Shown here in pieces: positions 35,461-47,568 of a DNA stretch of 64,000 nucleotides. The stretch comes from Tolypothrix sp. PCC 7712 (GTDB taxonomy: Bacteria > Cyanobacteriota > Cyanobacteriia > Cyanobacteriales > Nostocaceae): contig NZ_CP063785.1 in assembly GCF_025860405.1 (NCBI RefSeq), forward strand, positions 6,821,390-6,885,389, read 5' to 3'. Numbering within the stretch: the stretch's first letter is position 1; every line of letters begins with the position of its first letter. The notes beneath the pieces are model-generated. The model had not been told where the DNA came from. It saw only the letters and a program-made list of their open reading frames with translations, and ran no database searches. The position numbers and the translations under genes are program-made.

Positions 35461-37329
35461 GTGAAATTGTTATTGATAGAGGATGATGAAAGTCTTGCCC
35501 AATTGCTCAGAGCCACTCTCATTGCTCAGAACTACCAGGTAGAATTAGCACCAGATGGGCAACAAGGTTGGGATCTGGCGCAAAGTTCCGTTTATGACCT
35601 GATTGTACTGGATTTAATTTTACCCAAGCTTGACGGGATCAATTTCTGTAAACGCATCCGGCTACAAAATGGCAATGTTGCGCGATCGCCAAATCAAAAT
35701 ACGCCAATCTTGTTGTTAACTGCACTCGACAGCGTGATGAATAAAGTCATTGGGCTAGATGCTGGTGCTGATGACTATATGGTGAAACCAGTGGATCTCG
35801 ATGAATTTATGGCTAGGGTGCGATCGCTGCTGCGGCGTAGTTACATTACGCGATCGCCTCTGTTGGAATGGGGTGAATTATGCCTCAATCCTAATAATTG
35901 CCAAGTCACTTATCAAGGGCAGCCTATTCTTCTCACAGCCAAAGAGTATGCCATCTTAGAACTGTTTTTAAGAAATCCAGACCATATCTTCAGTGCTAGT
36001 TTATTAATTGATCGGCTATGGACGAGTGATGAAGCTCCCAGCGACTGGGCTGTGCGAACACATGTCAAAGGCTTGCGGAATAAATTAAAAAAAGCTGGCG
36101 TAGGAGAAATTTTTGAAACGATTTATAAGTTAGGATATCGCCTCAAACGCAGAGAACAGGAAAGCCCCAAAGAACAAGTTGCAACTTCGCCAATTTTGAC
36201 CCCATCATCACTCACCACATTTATTTCAGATGTGTGGGAAGAGATGCGCGAAACTTATTGCGATCGCCTCATGATTATTCAACAAGCTGTGACAGCATTG
36301 AAAAATGGTCAAATTTCCCCAGAATTGCAGCAGGCGGCAGAATATGAAGCGCACACTCTGATTGGTTCATTGGGTAGTTTTGGTTTAGGCGAAGCTTCCC
36401 GAATATCACGACAAATTCAGCAGATCCTCACGCAAGCAGAATCCATTTCTTCTTTACAAATCCAGCAACTAGTCCACTTGGTAAGTGCATTACAGCAGGA
36501 AATGCAATCAGCCGCAGCTCGAACCCATCCAGCACAGACAAGTGGCTCAAAGGTTGTTCATGGAACTAGCTTGCTGATTGTGGATGACGATGCAGTGCTG
36601 GCAAGGCATCTAGCCACGAAAGCCGCAATGCAAGGAATTGTTGTAGAAGTCGCCACAGATTTGCAGCAAGCCGAAAGTTTCTTGGTTGACCAGCTTCCAG
36701 ATGTGATATTACTGGATCTCAACTTTCCTGGTGCCCCAGGTAGCGGTTTAAATTTTCTCGCCACGCTATATAATCAGCACCCTAACCTACCAGTTCTGGT
36801 TTTAACGGCAAAGGAAGATTTTGCCCATCGCTTAGAAGCAGCTAGATTAGGCAGTAAGTTATTTTTGCAGAAACCAATTGCTGCGAATCAAGTTTTAAGA
36901 GCTGTTACTCAAGTACTGCAACAGTCAAGCCCAATTCCGCAAAAACTGCTGATTATGGAAGACGATCCGCAAATGTCGCATCTTTTGCGTCATATTTTGC
37001 AGCCTTGGGGTTATCATCTGACGCTAGTTGATTCACCACAAAATTTTTGGACAACTTTGGAGCAAACAGATCCCGATTTGTTGATTTTAGATATCGAACT
37101 ATCTGACTCAACTGATTCTCTATCTTCAACAATTAACGGACTTGATTTATGCCAAGTAATTCGTAATGATTTTCGCTGGCAGAAATTGCCTATTTTATTT
37201 TTATCAGCGCATACAGAGGCCGAGATTGTACAGCAATGCTTTGCTGCTGGTGGAGATGACTTTCTTTATAAATCCGCGATCGCAGCAGAACTCTTAACCC
37301 GTGTACGCAATCGACTAGAGCAGCGCTAA
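35461..37329 (+). CDS. multidomain response regulator (REC-wHTH-Hpt-REC-REC)
   Basis: The 622-residue protein is read from a GTG preceded by GAGGA about 10 bases upstream; a TTG 15 codons earlier is possible. It has an OmpR-type N-terminus: REC1 (acceptor Asp51 in LIVLDLILPKLDG), then a winged-helix DNA-binding domain to about residue 235 (ILLTAKEYAILELFL, RTHVKGLRNKLKK). An Hpt-like domain (about 265-345) carries the phosphorylatable His in EAHTLIGSLGSFGLGEA. Two further receivers follow: REC2 (about 375-490, VILLDLNFPG) and REC3 (about 500-620, LLILDIELSD). It could run an internal phosphorelay and bind DNA. No kinase is adjacent. Confidence 0.92.
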   Translation: MKLLLIEDDESLAQLLRATLIAQNYQVELAPDGQQGWDLAQSSVYDLIVLDLILPKLDGINFCKRIRLQNGNVARSPNQNTPILLLTALDSVMNKVIGLDAGADDYMVKPVDLDEFMARVRSLLRRSYITRSPLLEWGELCLNPNNCQVTYQGQPILLTAKEYAILELFLRNPDHIFSASLLIDRLWTSDEAPSDWAVRTHVKGLRNKLKKAGVGEIFETIYKLGYRLKRREQESPKEQVATSPILTPSSLTTFISDVWEEMRETYCDRLMIIQQAVTALKNGQISPELQQAAEYEAHTLIGSLGSFGLGEASRISRQIQQILTQAESISSLQIQQLVHLVSALQQEMQSAAARTHPAQTSGSKVVHGTSLLIVDDDAVLARHLATKAAMQGIVVEVATDLQQAESFLVDQLPDVILLDLNFPGAPGSGLNFLATLYNQHPNLPVLVLTAKEDFAHRLEAARLGSKLFLQKPIAANQVLRAVTQVLQQSSPIPQKLLIMEDDPQMSHLLRHILQPWGYHLTLVDSPQNFWTTLEQTDPDLLILDIELSDSTDSLSSTINGLDLCQVIRNDFRWQKLPILFLSAHTEAEIVQQCFAAGGDDFLYKSAIAAELLTRVRNRLEQR

Positions 37330-37849
37330 GGGACTTCTAATTAAGCTCATCCCACCCCTCAAAGGATGAGGCTGAGGCATGGGAAAAGCATCCAATGCCC
37401 CAAGTCGGCTTTCTGTCATCAAGGTAAATTATGAAACATTAATTATTTATTAACTTGTGTAAAAGCTATGAAGCCTATAGCTATTAAGTAATGTAAATCT
37501 CTTCTGCAAAAAGCTATAGGCTTGAAAATTATGCTTACTCACAGATTCCTCAAAAATTTTTTATATACTCTCGCTTAAATAGGCTCAAAGTGGAACACTT
37601 AGATAAATGTCGCATTTTTAAAAATATTTATATCAAACTAAAAAATAGGAGATGATATTAATAATTTAAAGCTATGTTCCAGTAATATTTATCTGAATAA
37701 TTCATGAAAAAATATATTTATGTTATGTTTTACCACTACTTTTTAAAAGTAAATATATTTTTTCCATAAAATAATCAGCAATATTTAATATTCAATTTTA
37801 CTTGTATGTATAGTGTATATATTTAGAGTTTATATATGACTAAACATAT
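37330..37849. other. 520-bp A/T-rich region with inverted repeats
   Basis: A 7-bp stem (CTCATCC/GGATGAG, 37346-37370) follows the regulator gene, then a perfect 12-bp inverted repeat AAGCCTATAGCT/AGCTATAGGCTT (37471-37482 and 37512-37523). Both may be transcript ends. The remaining 300 bp upstream of the kinase are extremely A/T-rich and hold no ORF or RNA that I can support. Confidence 0.6.
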
Positions 37850-40800
37850 ATGTCATACGACAAAAATTTTTGTCTAACTAGTCATGTGATTATTAACACA
37901 TTATTAGAAGATGAGCAACATCAAGATAATATGCAAGAAATGAGTTTATATCCAGAGTTTCTACTTCAGATACTTCATGGTATATCCGATCCAGTATTTG
38001 TTAAAGACAGCCAACATCACTGGGTATTCCTTAATAATGCCTATTGTCGTTTGATTGGATTTCATGAATCAGAATTAATTGGTAAGTCAGAATATGACAT
38101 CTTTCCTAAAAAACAAGCAGATAGGCTGTATGAGAAAGATGAATTTATATTTAATACTGGCATAGTTCAGGAAACAGAGGAATGTTTGACCAATTCTGAT
38201 GGCTTAACTCGTTTTTTCTTAATTAAAAAATCTCGAGTTGAAGATGAATATGGTAATCATTTTTTAGTAGGTATTATTCGTGATATTAGCAAAGAAAAAT
38301 TGCAATCAGCAAAAGTTTGCTCATCAAAACAAGTATTAGAACAAGTAATAAATAATATCCCTCTCGCAACTTATTGGAAAGATTTTAATTCTGTTTATTT
38401 AGGTTGCAATCAACAATTTGCGGAAATTATGGGTAAAGATTGCCCAAATCAGATTATTGGCAAAACTGATTATGAACTAATGCAACAGCAAGACAATGTC
38501 AACTTATTTTGGGAGTCAGATTTCCAAGTTATAGAATCCCAAAAACCAGAGTATGGTATTGTCCAATGCTATATAAAAGCAGATGGTAAACAACTATGGT
38601 TAGAAACTAATAAAATTACCTTAAAAGATGAACAAAACAATTTCATTGGCATTTTAGTTACTTGTCAAGATATTACTGCGCGTAAAGAAGCAGAATTAGC
38701 ACTTGCAGAAAAAGTATCCTTAGCTGCATTTCATGTAGCAGTTAATACTGCTATTACTCAAAGCTCTACACTTAAGGAATGTTTGAAAGGTTGTACTGAT
38801 GCTATAGTCAAACATTTGAATGCTGCTTTTGCTCGCGTCTGGACGTTGAATGCTCAAGAAAACGTACTGGAACTACAAGCTAGTTCGGGAATGTATACCC
38901 ATATAGATGGGCCCCACAGGCGTGTTCCTGTAGGGATGTTTAAAATTGGATTAATTGCTGAAGAACGTCAACCTCACTTAACTAATGCAGTGTTAGAAGA
39001 TCCGCGTGTGGGGGATAAAGAGTGGGCAAAGCGTGAAGGTATGGTGGCTTTTGCGGGATATCCTTTAATCTTGGACGGGAATTTAGTCGGTGTAATTGCC
39101 ATGTTTGCCCGTCATCCCCTAACAGAATTAACCTTGGATGCTTTGAAATTAAGCGCTAATGAGATTGCTTTAGGTATCAAGCGCCTGCAAGCTGAGGAAG
39201 CTTTACAAACAAGTGAGGGTAAGTATCGTCATTTAGTGGAAACTTCCCAAGACATGATTTGGTCAGTGGATGACAAAGGATACTTTATCTTTGTCAACCA
39301 GGCCGTGCAAACTATCTATGGTTATGAACCAGAAGAAATGATTGGTCGTCACTATAGCGAGTTTGAGCCACCAGAACAAATTCATCAAGGCCTCAATATT
39401 GTGCCTCAAACACTAAGCGAAGAGTCAGTTTTCCACTATGAAGCTGTTGTTCTGGCTAAAGATGGTAGGCGGTTAAATTTGTTGTGTAATGCTTGCTTAT
39501 TGCGAGATGAAATTGGGAATATTATCGGTACCACTGGCACAGCTACTAACATTACGCAACATAAGCAAGCAGAACAAGCCTTACTCCGCAGTCATGCTAT
39601 ATTGCAAGCACAACAAGAAGCTTCCATTGATGGCATTTTGATTATTGATGAGAATCGCTTAGTAGCATCATATAATCAAAATTTTGCTGACTTATGGCAA
39701 ATTCCGCCAGAAGTACTAGAAACAGGTGACGATCGCCAACTTCTACAATGGGTACTAGAGCAACTAAAGAATCCCACAGAATTTTTAACCAAAGTTGAGT
39801 ATCTCTATCAGCATCTCGAAGAATACAGCCGTGATGAAATTTTACTCAAATCGGGACGGATTTTTGATCGCTATTCCGCACCAGTGCGATCGCTTGCTGG
39901 TAACTGTTACGGTAGAATTTGGTATTTCCGCGACATTACCGAACGCAAGCAAGCTGAAGCAGCACTGCTAAATTCAGAAGCACGACTACGACAACAAGCA
40001 CAACAACTCCAAGCTGCATTGCGGGAACTACAACAAACCCAAACCCAGTTAGTTCAAAGTGAAAAAATGTCTAGCTTAGGACAATTAGTTGCAGGTGTCG
40101 CCCACGAAATTAACAATCCGGTAAATTTTATCTATGGAAATCTCAACCATGCCAATACATATAGTAAAGATTTACTAACGCTATTGGAACTCTATCAAAA
40201 ATACTATCCCCAACCTGTGCCAGAAATTGCAGATTTTGTGGAACTGATCGAACTGGATTTTCTCAGGTCAGATTTTCCCCAAATACTTAAATCTATGGAA
40301 ATTGGCGCTAACCGCATTCGGGAAATTGTACTTTCGCTGCGAACTTTCTCGCGTTTGGATGAAGCTGAGATGAAAGCAGTTAATATCCATCAGGGAATAG
40401 ATAGTACGCTGATGATTCTGCAAAGCCGCCTCAAGGGTAACAATCAAGTACCAAAAATCACTGTGATCAAAGAATACGGCAACCTGCCCTTAGTTGAATG
40501 TTACTCTGGGCAGCTAAACCAAGTATTAATGAATATTTTAGTGAATGCGATCGATGTATTAGAAGATGCCGTTATCAATAATCAGTTGTCAACGGCAGAA
40601 TTATTATCTATCAAAAATCCCCAAATTTATATCCAAACCGAATTTCTAGACAATCATCAAGTAAAAATTATTATTGCCGATAATGGTGCAGGAATTCCAG
40701 ATAATATTAAACAGCGAATATTTGACCCTTTCTTCACCACTAAACCTGTTGGTAAAGGTACAGGTATGGGACTTGCTATTAGCTATCAAATTATTACCAA

Positions 40801-40900
40801 AAAACATGGTGGTTCTTTGGAATGTACTTCACAGCCTGGACAAGGCACTAAATTTGTAATTACAATTCCTTTAACTCAAAAGTCTAAAGTTGTAATTTAA
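37850..40900 (+). CDS. PAS/GAF sensor histidine kinase
   Basis: The 1016-residue kinase has no membrane segment. Its modules are PAS1 (about 35-155, [20 protein letters not shown]), PAS2 (about 160-285), a GAF domain (about 290-450, with [19 protein letters not shown]), PAS3 (about 460-580, [17 protein letters not shown]) and PAS4-like (about 580-700). A HisKA domain with H-box [14 protein letters not shown] follows, then HATPase_c (N-box [17 protein letters not shown]-boxes DNGAGIP and GKGTGMGLA). It autophosphorylates on the H-box histidine for an unidentified regulator. The ATG at 37850 is provisional; a later one at 37931 also fits. Confidence 0.93.
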   Translation: MSYDKNFCLTSHVIINTLLEDEQHQDNMQEMSLYPEFLLQILHGISDPVFVKDSQHHWVFLNNAYCRLIGFHESELIGKSEYDIFPKKQADRLYEKDEFIFNTGIVQETEECLTNSDGLTRFFLIKKSRVEDEYGNHFLVGIIRDISKEKLQSAKVCSSKQVLEQVINNIPLATYWKDFNSVYLGCNQQFAEIMGKDCPNQIIGKTDYELMQQQDNVNLFWESDFQVIESQKPEYGIVQCYIKADGKQLWLETNKITLKDEQNNFIGILVTCQDITARKEAELALAEKVSLAAFHVAVNTAITQSSTLKECLKGCTDAIVKHLNAAFARVWTLNAQENVLELQASSGMYTHIDGPHRRVPVGMFKIGLIAEERQPHLTNAVLEDPRVGDKEWAKREGMVAFAGYPLILDGNLVGVIAMFARHPLTELTLDALKLSANEIALGIKRLQAEEALQTSEGKYRHLVETSQDMIWSVDDKGYFIFVNQAVQTIYGYEPEEMIGRHYSEFEPPEQIHQGLNIVPQTLSEESVFHYEAVVLAKDGRRLNLLCNACLLRDEIGNIIGTTGTATNITQHKQAEQALLRSHAILQAQQEASIDGILIIDENRLVASYNQNFADLWQIPPEVLETGDDRQLLQWVLEQLKNPTEFLTKVEYLYQHLEEYSRDEILLKSGRIFDRYSAPVRSLAGNCYGRIWYFRDITERKQAEAALLNSEARLRQQAQQLQAALRELQQTQTQLVQSEKMSSLGQLVAGVAHEINNPVNFIYGNLNHANTYSKDLLTLLELYQKYYPQPVPEIADFVELIELDFLRSDFPQILKSMEIGANRIREIVLSLRTFSRLDEAEMKAVNIHQGIDSTLMILQSRLKGNNQVPKITVIKEYGNLPLVECYSGQLNQVLMNILVNAIDVLEDAVINNQLSTAELLSIKNPQIYIQTEFLDNHQVKIIIADNGAGIPDNIKQRIFDPFFTTKPVGKGTGMGLAISYQIITKKHGGSLECTSQPGQGTKFVITIPLTQKSKVVI

Positions 40901-40973
40901 GGGTCAAGGGTCAAGTGTGATTGATAATTTTTCTCTACCTTTTTCTGATTTTTCACATCTTTACCCTTTATTT

Positions 40974-41609
40974 TTAAAACATAATATAAACTGTAAATCG
41001 CACGAGATTATCCTGTCCAAACTGCAATAAATTTTCATTGCGTAGACTATATTGCATACCCGGATTTAAGAGCTTGTTATTTAAATAAATACCATTTGTA
41101 CTCATATCAACAATCATGTAGGTATTTTGCTGCCAGTCCCAATAAATGCGTGCATGACGACGAGAAATTATACCTTCATGAGGCAAACCAGTTAAGTCAA
41201 TTTCTGGTGGAAGGGTCATGCTTTGACTGCGGCGACCAATAAAACCGACTTCTCCAGACCATTGAAACTCTCTACCTGTAGTATGAATCAGTTTGATAAT
41301 AGGTAATCCGGGTGGCGGTGGGGTATAGACAGGTTGTACTGCTGAGACAGGGGGATTAACCCGTTGTTGATCATCCTTGGGATAATTAACAACGGGTTGA
41401 TAGTTAGGTGGATTAACTACAGGTTGTACGGGTAGCGGTGGCGGTGGTGGGGGTGGCGGCGGCGGCGGTGGCGGTGCAGTAGGTCTACTTGGTGTAGGGG
41501 TAATTAAATTAGCCAAAGGAGTAGAACACCAAGGACAAACTTTCGCATTGTTGGGCAAGGCGCGGTTAAAATATTCGCAATTTGGGTTAGGGCACCGATT
41601 TGCAGGCAT
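40974..41609 (-). CDS. N-terminal zinc ribbon, poly-proline linker and FHA domain protein
   Basis: The 211-residue protein starts with a zinc ribbon (CPNPNCEYFNRALPNNAKVC, then PWCSTPL), continues with a long Pro-rich linker (eleven or more prolines in a row near residues 45-60), and ends with an FHA domain (about 110-205: EFQWSGEVGFIGRRSQSMTL, GIISRRHARIYWDW, VDMSTNGIYLNNK). The Arg, Ser-Arg-Arg-His and Asn-Gly of the phosphothreonine pocket are present. It probably reads Ser/Thr phosphorylation. It has the same parts as the protein at 23843 in reversed order. Confidence 0.88.
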   Translation of the reverse strand: MPANRCPNPNCEYFNRALPNNAKVCPWCSTPLANLITPTPSRPTAPPPPPPPPPPPPPLPVQPVVNPPNYQPVVNYPKDDQQRVNPPVSAVQPVYTPPPPGLPIIKLIHTTGREFQWSGEVGFIGRRSQSMTLPPEIDLTGLPHEGIISRRHARIYWDWQQNTYMIVDMSTNGIYLNNKLLNPGMQYSLRNENLLQFGQDNLVRFTVYIMF

Positions 41610-42003
41610 AAGACCTTACTTAATCAGGTATAGGTTGTAAAGGGACAGTGCAGGAGGGTTACTTTACTAAGTCAACACTGGCCATGACGATTAATTAGTA
41701 TCTCAGCAAATGTAGACCCAGTTAGTTAGTGATTTTTGTCTTGAGACTACATACACCACAAATATAAAGTATCTTAAACTGAATTTTCACCACAGAAAAA
41801 TTAGCTAACTATTGCCCTGAGAGGCTTTTACTAGTTTTTAAATCATTAAAATTAAAATTTTTGAGCTAGTATCTCTGCGCGGAATTCAAAAATCAAAGAG
41901 TGACACAACAGGGATAAGGTGCATTACACTACCCTTCTCCTGCAGAGACGCTACGCGAACGGGAAGCCACTACCCTGCGGGAACGACTTTGTCGACAATA
42001 TAA
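41610..42003. repeat. 394-bp intergenic region with a GC-rich repeat near ligA
   Basis: Both flanking genes are on the minus strand. The right end (about 41935-41995) holds GCAGAGACGCTACGCGAAC and CCCTGCGGGAACGAC, pieces related to the cluster at 21643. The rest is A/T-rich with no ORF. It must include the promoter for the FHA/zinc-ribbon gene. Confidence 0.6.
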
Positions 42004-44527
<2,524 letters not shown>

Positions 44528-45181
44528 TTATAAGCCAGGTGAACAAACAGAATTGGCATAAATCGCGAGTTGGGCGCGATTTTTAATGTTTAGACGGTTA
44601 AAAATGCTATTGATATGGGTTTTAACTGTACTTTCTGAAATAAATAGCTGTTGAGCAATTTCTTGATTCGTTGCACCAACTGCAACTAACTTTGCTACAT
44701 CTAATTCTCTGGGTGTTAATGAAGATAATGCTGGGTGAATAGGTTGAGGTGGCGTTGGTTGGGCTTGTTTTTGCATAATTACTCGTTCTAACAGCCCAGG
44801 TGCGAGTTGTGCATATCCGCGATGAACGCTGCGAATCGCGTTAACAAGTTCTTCTGAAGGCATATCTTTTAAAAGATAACCTTTTGCACCAGAGCGAATG
44901 GCTTCATTCACATCATGGTCATCATCGTAAGTGCTTAAAACTAAAACTTTAACTTGAGGAAATTTTTCGCAGATGATGCGGGTAGCAGTAGCACCATTCA
45001 TCACTGGCATTCGCACATCCATTAATACGATATCTGGCTGTAATTTTTCAACTTGTGCAATTGCCTCTTCTCCATTTTCTGCCATACCCACAATTTCTAA
45101 GTCTGATTCTAAACTCAGCATTGCTTTCAGACCTTGGCGAACTAAACTTTGGTCATCTACAAGTAATAAGCGAATCATCAT
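44528..45181 (-). CDS. NarL/LuxR-family response regulator
   Basis: The 217-residue regulator has a receiver domain (about 3-120) with acceptor Asp55 in QPDIVLMDVRMPVMNG and the Lys of LLKDMPSEEL. It has a C-terminal LuxR helix-turn-helix (about 150-215: LTPRELDVAKLVAVGATNQE, STVKTHINSIFNRLNIKNRA). It is the output of the three-gene two-component run: the kinase gene (46894-45956), the kinase-like membrane gene (45696-45241) and this one are all on the minus strand in that order. The kinase-like gene lies 59 bp upstream. Confidence 0.95.
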   Translation of the reverse strand: MMIRLLLVDDQSLVRQGLKAMLSLESDLEIVGMAENGEEAIAQVEKLQPDIVLMDVRMPVMNGATATRIICEKFPQVKVLVLSTYDDDHDVNEAIRSGAKGYLLKDMPSEELVNAIRSVHRGYAQLAPGLLERVIMQKQAQPTPPQPIHPALSSLTPRELDVAKLVAVGATNQEIAQQLFISESTVKTHINSIFNRLNIKNRAQLAIYANSVCSPGL

Positions 45182-45240
45182 AATTTTGGATTTTGGGTTT
45201 TAAGATTGTAGAGACCAATTACAAAAGTTAAATATTTTTG

Positions 45241-45696
45241 TTATTGGTCATGGGTAATTTGCCTTTTTTCTGAAACTAAAAGTCTGATATTGGGCAGTAT
45301 ATCAGATTTTTCATAGGTGGGTTGAATAAAGTAACTCCAACAACTTGGGAGATTTTGGCTTGGGTTTGACTCTAAGCAAACTACAGTATTTACTGTATCC
45401 ATGCTTCTGACAATTTGTCGGACTTCTCGCATCAATTCTCCACTTAATTGGTAAGCTTCAGTCAGCGATTCTTGTGCTTCTATTGGCTTGACTGTCCACA
45501 GTTTTTGCGCTGCTTGCAGTTGGATATTTAAAGCCATCATCGACTGACCTAAGCCTTTATACAAATTAATTAATTCATAATTCTTATCTTTAATTAAAAC
45601 TAATTGTTGAGATTTCTCTCGATAGATTGATAGTGCGTTTACTAATTGGCAAACTAGTATCAAGCACCCTAGGGTCAACAACAGAACAGGAATCAT
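45241..45696 (-). CDS. membrane-anchored histidine-less DHp-like protein
   Basis: The 151-residue protein has one N-terminal membrane helix (about 3-21, PVLLLTLGCLILVCQLVNAL), then a segment that aligns with the HisKA_3 dimerisation domain of the adjacent kinase: YKGLGQSMMALNIQLQAAQK versus HDSLGHALTALNIQLQTASK. The phosphoacceptor His42 of the kinase is replaced by Tyr46 here, and no ATPase domain follows. The tail (about 105-151) is not recognised. It cannot autophosphorylate in the classical way. It may be a modulator or membrane tether of the kinase. No equivalent protein name is known to me. Confidence 0.75.
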   Translation of the reverse strand: MIPVLLLTLGCLILVCQLVNALSIYREKSQQLVLIKDKNYELINLYKGLGQSMMALNIQLQAAQKLWTVKPIEAQESLTEAYQLSGELMREVRQIVRSMDTVNTVVCLESNPSQNLPSCWSYFIQPTYEKSDILPNIRLLVSEKRQITHDQ

Positions 45697-45834
45697 ATAT
45701 TTGGGGCTTTGGTTGACAAAAGGTTATATGCATTATTAAAACCTGATTTTAATTATTTGACTATCTGTTGTTGAGTTTTTCCTACTTTAGTTGAGCGTCA
45801 ATCGCTGGTATAGATAAAAAGTATGAGGTTATCT

Positions 45835-45955
45835 TTAGGGGTCAGACCAAAGTTGTAGGTTGGTCATTTGTCATTTGTCATTTGTCATTTGTCATTTGTC
45901 ATTGGTAATAGAGATTTCTCCCAATCCCCAATCCCCAGTCCCCAATCCCCACTCG
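45835..45955. repeat. TTGTCAT heptamers and shared 16-mer
   Basis: Between the kinase and DHp-like genes, the 16-mer TTAGGGGTCAGACCAA (45835-45850) precedes about six copies of TTGTCAT (45862-45905), a STRR2-like heptamer. A CCCCAATCCCCAGTCCCC block follows. Confidence 0.8.
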
Positions 45956-46894
45956 CTACCCTCTATCTTCTAACCATTCATGTAAATTGAGCGGTTGCCA
46001 TTCACCAATTGTTACTTGCTGGTATTGAAGTATGGGCTTTGATTCTAGGGAAATGGATATTTCAGGTATTAGTGATATGTTTGATAGTTCTTGTATTTGA
46101 GGTATTTGAGGTATTTCGGGTATTTCATCTAATTGATGAGGCATTTGGGGGAGTTGGGGTAGTTCCCGAATTGCACCTAAGTTATTAGTTATTTCGTGAA
46201 TATTATATATTTGCATAGGGATTTCAACAGTTATGCAACAACCTGCTCCAGGCTGCGATACTAATTGAAAATGTCCTTGTAAAACGGCGATGCGTTCTTG
46301 CATTCCCCGCAGTCCATAACCATTGGCTACTTTTTGGGCATCAAATCCCCGGCCGTTATCTTGAATAGTTAAATAAACTCCATTTGCTGTTGTGGAAAGA
46401 TGAATTTGTACTGCCGTTGCTTGAGCGTATTTACGAATATTATTGAGTGCTTCTTGGATAATGCGATAAAGGGGAGCAGTAAACTGAGGTAATAAAGCGA
46501 TCGCTAAATTCATCTCAACTTCCGGTACAATCCCCGTGGTTAGATGAAAATCCCGTACTAACGATTCAATCAGGGTTTCGAGAGATTTACCAGCCAAGGG
46601 ATCGCTGCGTAAAGCTTTCACAGATTGTCGGACTTCTTGAGTGGCGATCGCAACTAATTTATGTGCTTCATCTAGAAACTCTTGCGCTTGATTGGGATCG
46701 GGTTTGCAAAGTTTACTTGCTGTTTGTAGTTGAATGTTCAGCGCTGTGAGGGCGTGTCCGAGAGAATCATGTAATTCTCGCGCAATACGGTTACGTTCTT
46801 GCGCGGCTGAAAGATTAGCAAATTCTAAGACGCACTGCCACAACTGCTGATGCATCTGACTGAGTTGTTCCGGTGTATACAGATCTTCTAGCAA
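45956..46894 (-). CDS. cytosolic NarX-type histidine kinase with Pro-rich tail
   Basis: The 312-residue kinase has no sensor or membrane segment. The HisKA_3 domain starts near residue 30 with the phosphoacceptor His42 in RIARELHDSLGHALTALN. An HATPase domain follows (IIQEALNNIRKYAQA, DNGRGFD, ANGYGLRGMQERI) and ends near residue 220. The last 90 residues are a Pro/Ile/Gln-rich tail with repeats such as PEIPQIPQIQE. It should phosphorylate the NarL-type regulator downstream. Signal input is probably through a partner; the adjacent membrane DHp-like protein is an obvious candidate. Confidence 0.92.
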   Translation of the reverse strand: MLEDLYTPEQLSQMHQQLWQCVLEFANLSAAQERNRIARELHDSLGHALTALNIQLQTASKLCKPDPNQAQEFLDEAHKLVAIATQEVRQSVKALRSDPLAGKSLETLIESLVRDFHLTTGIVPEVEMNLAIALLPQFTAPLYRIIQEALNNIRKYAQATAVQIHLSTTANGVYLTIQDNGRGFDAQKVANGYGLRGMQERIAVLQGHFQLVSQPGAGCCITVEIPMQIYNIHEITNNLGAIRELPQLPQMPHQLDEIPEIPQIPQIQELSNISLIPEISISLESKPILQYQQVTIGEWQPLNLHEWLEDRG

Positions 46895-47568
46895 GGTAAT
46901 CCCTCCGTAACTTTCAGCTAATTTCTTATAGTTCTGGGTGGGGGAGACTTATGCAATATTGGGGATGGGGGATAGGGTAATGAGTAATGAGTAATGGGTA
47001 ATGAGTAATGAGTAATGAGTAATGGGTAATGAGTAATGGGTAATGGGTAATGGGTAATGGGTAATGGGTAATTGGTAATTGGTAATTGGTAATTGGTAAT
47101 TTATTCTCCCTCTGCTCCCTGCTCCCTGCGCCCCTGTTTCCCCTACTTCCTCTGCCCCCTGCGTCCTTATTCGGGAATATTAGCCTGTAATGTTAATGTA
47201 TCGACTTACATAGCGATTGTATCGCGTAACATCGTTAATGTATCGATTTACATTGCGATTGTATAGGTTCACATTGTTAATGTATCGATTTACATTGCGA
47301 TTGTATGGGGTCACATTGTTAATGTATCGACATACATTGCGATTGTATGGGGTCACATTGTTAATGTACGCGATGCAAAGCTTTACTAAGAGGTTGTTGG
47401 AAAAGTTGCCCACCCCACAAAATGGATAATGAAGTCTATAAGTCCAATCCTCAATCCCCATTACCCCTTATCCCCAGAGGGGGCCCCGAGTTCCCCAATC
47501 CCCAGTCCCCAGTCCCCAGTCCCCAGTCCCCAGTCCCCAGTCCCCAGTCCCCAGTCCCCAGTCCCTAA
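46895..47568. repeat. 674-bp repeat-rich region upstream of the kinase and after the CHAT gene
   Basis: From left to right: TAATGAG/TAATGGG/TAATTGG heptamers (about 46977-47100); TCCCTCTGCTCCCTG blocks (47105-47165); a 42-bp tandem array (47192-47376, listed separately); and about 11 CCCCAGT heptamers (47488-47565). No gene is supported; ORFs of 70-93 residues here are products of the 42-bp repeat. Confidence 0.88.
47192..47376. repeat. 42-bp tandem repeat array (iteron-like)
   Basis: Four full units begin at 47192, 47234, 47276 and 47318, with a partial fifth at 47360. Each starts GTTAATGTATCGA and contains GCGATTGTAT. Within each is a short palindrome, AATGTA-6 bases-TACATT. Units differ at a few bases. 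The 42-bp period is a multiple of three (14 residues in frame), but the frame has no known product. Regularly spaced palindromes could bind a regulator. Confidence 0.85.

Noticed and set aside
37330-37400. Possible intrinsic terminator after the multidomain regulator (CTCATCC/GGATGAG)
   Set aside because: Stem is only 7 bp with an 11-base loop and no T-tract; noted as an inverted repeat only.
47180-47461. Minus-strand 93-residue ORF of YINNVTPYNRNVNR repeats and the 70-residue plus-strand partner
   Set aside because: The 42-bp DNA repeat gives open frames on both strands. There is no ribosome site, signal or recognisable domain, so the DNA repeat is the real feature.
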